Part shown: piece by piece, positions 7,321 through 8,029 of the stretch
Layout of the letters: each line of letters starts with the position of its first letter
Numbering within the stretch: the stretch's first letter is position 1
Source of the DNA: Gammaproteobacteria bacterium
GTDB taxonomy: Bacteria; Pseudomonadota; Gammaproteobacteria; Nitrosococcales; Methylophagaceae
DNA: 8,029 nucleotides
Assembly (NCBI GenBank): GCA_002402245.1
Contig: NVVP01000007.1
Location: forward strand, 25,077 to 33,105
Reading direction: 5' to 3'
Notes under the pieces: generated by a model
Seen by the model: only the letters and a program-made list of their open reading frames with translations
Database searches by the model: none
Told to the model about the DNA's origin: nothing
Translations under genes and position numbers: made by a program

Positions 7321-7350
7321 AGTATACTGTAGTCATTTGAATGTCGTCAT
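7321..7350 (-). promoter_or_regulatory. Candidate dctQM promoter placing +1 at the start codon
   Basis: On the minus strand, ATGACG (plus 7345-7350) is a 4/6 match to the -35 box. An 18-bp spacer follows, then TATACT (plus 7321-7326), a 5/6 match to the -10 box. Six bases separate the -10 box from the dctQ ATG, so the expected +1 is the A of that ATG. The absence of a Shine-Dalgarno sequence fits. It is a motif prediction only; a more distal promoter is possible. Confidence 0.4.
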
Positions 7351-7379
7351 ACTATTGTCATATTCAACGGGAATGTCGT
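7339..7379 (+). repeat. Two direct GAATGTCGT repeats, 32 bp apart
   Basis: Identical 9-mers at 7339-7347 and 7371-7379. A 32-bp period is about three helical turns, so both copies would lie on the same DNA face. The first overlaps the candidate dctQ -35 box, a usual place for a regulator site. It could be chance. Confidence 0.4.
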
Positions 7380-7508
7380 TCTATTTTTAATCAAACTTAG
7401 TGACTAGAGTGTTGTTTTAGCTTAACAAACACATACATATAGTCATTTAATTATGGTACAGTTCTAGCGCACGTTTTATTAACCCTGACTATTTGAGAAG
7501 GCAAGATT

Positions 7509-7889
7509 ATGAGTGAAGAAAACAATCAATTAAAAGAAAACCTGAAAAATACCAATCAATGGATCCGTATACTTTATATGGTGCTATTTTGGGTTATTTT
7601 GTATTTTGTAATGATGGTGACCGGAATATTAAGTTTTATTCAGGCATTATTCGCTTTAGCAACGGGTACAGATAATAAAAATATACGTAAATTTGCTGCT
7701 GATTTGACCGTTTATTTAAATCAAATCGTATTATTTATTACTTATAATGACGAGCGTAAACCATTTCCTTTTGCAGGATGGGGTGAGCTAGAAGCTGCGA
7801 AAGAAGAACCAGAAGTCAAAGCAGAAGCTAAGCCTGAAGCTGAAATTGAACCTGAAGCTGAAATTGAACAAGAGAAAACTGAAAAATAA
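7509..7889 (+). CDS. DUF4389 membrane protein with acidic repetitive tail
   Basis: A small inner-membrane protein of unknown function. The 126 residues start with a polar N-terminus (1-17), followed by a hydrophobic stretch (about 20-50) long enough for one long or two short membrane segments. Then comes the family-like block NIRKFAADLTVYLNQIVLFITYNDERKPFPFAGW (58-91 as a region), in which the KPFPF motif before an aromatic is typical of DUF4389 proteins. Residues 93-126 form an acidic Glu/Pro/Ala/Lys tail with a tandem PEAEIE repeat (109-120), probably disordered and cytosolic. The start at 7509 is supported by AGAAGG at 7 nt. It is followed 3 bp later by yaaA, so the two are probably co-transcribed. 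It is divergent from the TRAP operon. I know of no assigned function for the family and infer none. Confidence 0.82.
   Translation: MSEENNQLKENLKNTNQWIRILYMVLFWVILYFVMMVTGILSFIQALFALATGTDNKNIRKFAADLTVYLNQIVLFITYNDERKPFPFAGWGELEAAKEEPEVKAEAKPEAEIEPEAEIEQEKTEK
7833..7868 (+). repeat. Tandem 18-bp repeat in the DUF4389 gene
   Basis: CCTGAAGCTGAAATTGAA occurs twice head to tail (7833-7850 and 7851-7868) with no mismatch, encoding PEAEIE twice. Identity at wobble positions suggests a recent in-frame duplication, and copy number may vary between strains. The sequence just before (GAAGCTAAG at 7824-7832) looks like a degenerate earlier unit. Confidence 0.9.
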
Positions 7890-7892
7890 AAT

Positions 7893-8029
7893 ATGCTTAT
7901 TGTAATATCCCCCGCGAAAACATTAGACTTTGAAAATGATGCTGTAACGACTAATTATACGCAGCCGCGATTTTTACCACAGTCACAGCAATTAATTGAT
8001 GGGTTAAAAACATTATCTGTTGGTGATGT
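7893..8029 (+). CDS. yaaA: Peroxide stress protein YaaA (UPF0246), 3'-truncated by window edge
   Basis: YaaA is a cytoplasmic protein that in E. coli lowers intracellular unincorporated iron during hydrogen peroxide stress and is under OxyR control; DNA-binding activity has also been described for the fold. Only the first 45 codons and two bases are present. The N-terminus MLIVISPAKTLDFEN is the family signature, closely matching E. coli MLILISPAKTLDYQ, and the following TTNYTQPRFLPQSQQLI region also aligns with it. The ATG at 7893 is 3 bp after the DUF4389 stop, with no strong ribosome site, so it likely depends on upstream translation. I see no OxyR-type site immediately in front of it; any control would act from the 7315-7508 region or inside the upstream gene. 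Confidence 0.9.
   Translation, partial: MLIVISPAKTLDFENDAVTTNYTQPRFLPQSQQLIDGLKTLSVGD

Larger units (their letters stand above)
7315..7508. promoter_or_regulatory. Divergent intergenic region between dctQ and the DUF4389 gene
   Basis: A 194-bp AT-rich gap holding the outward control signals of both transcription units. GAATGTCGT occurs twice in the same orientation (7339-7347 and 7371-7379), 32 bp apart, the first copy touching the candidate dctQ -35 box. TAGTCATTTGA (7330-7340) and TAGTCATTTAA (7440-7450) are near-identical, one near each gene. For the rightward gene TATGGT (7452-7457) is a possible -10, but no convincing -35 is 16-18 bp away. The rightward ribosome site is AGAAGG (7496-7501). 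No RNA gene or terminator is visible. Confidence 0.5.

Overview
The window looks like a stretch of AT-rich gammaproteobacterial chromosome. It is densely packed with core genes and carries no mobile element, phage gene, CRISPR array, rRNA or tRNA that I can recognise. A gammaproteobacterium is suggested by the complete EF-P beta-lysylation set (epmB, efp, epmA), a YaaA (UPF0246) start, a DUF4389 membrane protein and a PilZ-type regulator of a kind familiar from beta/gammaproteobacteria. I cannot name the genus. A free-living, probably aquatic lineage would fit, but that is inference.

Layout, left to right: (1) the 3' part of a large PilZ-like regulatory protein, cut by the left edge (to 1607, +); (2) a short type I citrate synthase (1711-2874, +) with an extended -10 promoter and a small inverted repeat in front; (3) epmB (2871-3878, -), whose stop overlaps the citrate synthase stop by 4 bp; (4) a 52-bp divergent region, then efp (3931-4503, +) and epmA (4507-5481, +), 3 bp apart; (5) a TRAP transporter permease pair, dctQ then dctM, on the minus strand (7314 down to 5498), with overlapping stop and start codons and no solute-binding protein gene beside it; (6) a 194-bp divergent intergenic region with several short repeats; (7) a DUF4389 membrane protein (7509-7889, +) with an acidic repetitive tail; (8) the first 45 codons of yaaA (7893 to the right edge, +).

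How the genes work together: EpmB makes (R)-beta-lysine, EpmA attaches it to Lys34 of EF-P, and modified EF-P relieves ribosome stalling at polyproline stretches. All three proteins keep the residues expected for this chemistry. Citrate synthase feeds the TCA cycle. DctQ and DctM would form the membrane part of a sodium- or proton-driven organic-acid importer whose binding protein must be encoded elsewhere. DUF4389 and yaaA are probably co-transcribed.

I looked for an undescribed system and do not see a convincing one. The less explained items are the PilZ-like protein, the acidic-tailed DUF4389 protein, the binding-protein-less TRAP pair with a possibly leaderless promoter, and the repeats in the 7315-7508 intergenic region.
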